A DNA stretch of 64,000 nucleotides from Sphingobacteriia bacterium (GTDB lineage Bacteria > Bacteroidota > Bacteroidia > Chitinophagales > Chitinophagaceae). Under the pieces are notes generated by a model. That model searched no databases and was not told the origin of the DNA. It saw only the letters and a list, made by a program, of their open reading frames with translations. The position numbers were made by a program, and so were the translations under genes. The DNA lies in contig JAFKLS010000016.1 in NCBI GenBank assembly GCA_017304675.1, forward strand, positions 734,411 to 798,410, read 5' to 3'. The first letter of the stretch is position 1. Every line of letters starts with the position of its first letter. Positions 63,845 through 64,000 of the stretch are shown in pieces.

Positions 63845-64000
63845 TGCAGCCAACGTTCACGCATTTGTGTTTGTGGCGGAATTAGCATTCCGTCAGTTGG
63901 AACAAATGTTGATTAAAAATACAAAAGTTGATGATAAAATTTATTGCCCAATTTATAATGTCAAGCTGGAACTAAAGTTCAGTGATGCAATTAGTTGACG
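63845..64000 (-). other. attC-like site 11 (runs out of the window)
   Basis: Starts with the tgcagccaac core that pairs with site 10 and continues with cgcatttgtgtttgtggcgg as in site 10. The other end is not in view. Confidence 0.65.

Noticed and set aside
54322..64000. CRISPR array explanation for the regular repeats
   Set aside because: Repeats are long palindromes of variable length spaced by genes of several hundred bases, not short identical repeats with short spacers.

Overview
The window looks like chromosome of a Chitinophagaceae-type Bacteroidetes. The evidence is two SusC/SusD-type loci, FecR anti-sigma/ECF sigma genes, DUF5117-type zinc proteases, a Bacteroidetes promoter (TTTG/TATATTTG) in front of tRNA-Asp, AT-rich DNA, and housekeeping genes of that lineage (accA, dapA, lipA, pruA, tpiA, DUF2851). 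No species is claimed.

Layout. (1) 1-7629, left chromosomal flank: the end of a SusD gene with its zinc protease, a small arsenic group (arsR, arsC, a TrpF-like gene), and two hydrolases between degenerate direct repeats. (2) 7630-36061, an integrated mobile element of about 28.4 kb. It is bounded by an 18-bp direct repeat that is the 3' end of tRNA-Asp(GTC), with an IntDOT-like tyrosine recombinase and candidate integrase arm sites just inside the tRNA end. I see no relaxase or conjugation genes. It holds an excisionase-like HTH gene, two replication-initiator-like genes, a translationally coupled DUF5675/small-membrane-protein cluster, and a 1.3-kb GC-richer, gene-free tract that reads as a very large structured RNA. 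It also holds a KAP-family NTPase beside a HEPN-like/PIN-like gene pair, an orphan CdiA-type nuclease-like gene, and a nutrient-uptake locus (FecR, SusC, SusD, TlpA-like, zinc protease, DsbD-alpha-like) paralogous to the one at the left edge of the window. (3) 36124-53290, ordinary housekeeping genes. (4) About 54322 to the window end: an array of small minus-strand genes separated by long imperfect palindromes. These behave like integron attC sites: for most cassettes, the sequence after the GTT core at the cassette start is the reverse complement of the first arm of the palindrome at its end. No integron integrase is in view, so this is an attC cluster without a visible integrase, or the distal part of an integron running past the right edge. 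One cassette holds a decayed lipoprotein with a C-terminal HExxH metallopeptidase-like domain, followed directly by an intact lipoprotein gene (a possible toxin/immunity relic).

The two strongest candidates for something undescribed are the large RNA at about 10440-11790 and the cassette array at 54-64 kb. The KAP + HEPN/PIN group is a third, weaker candidate (possible anti-phage module). Family names come from reading the translated sequence; no database search was run.
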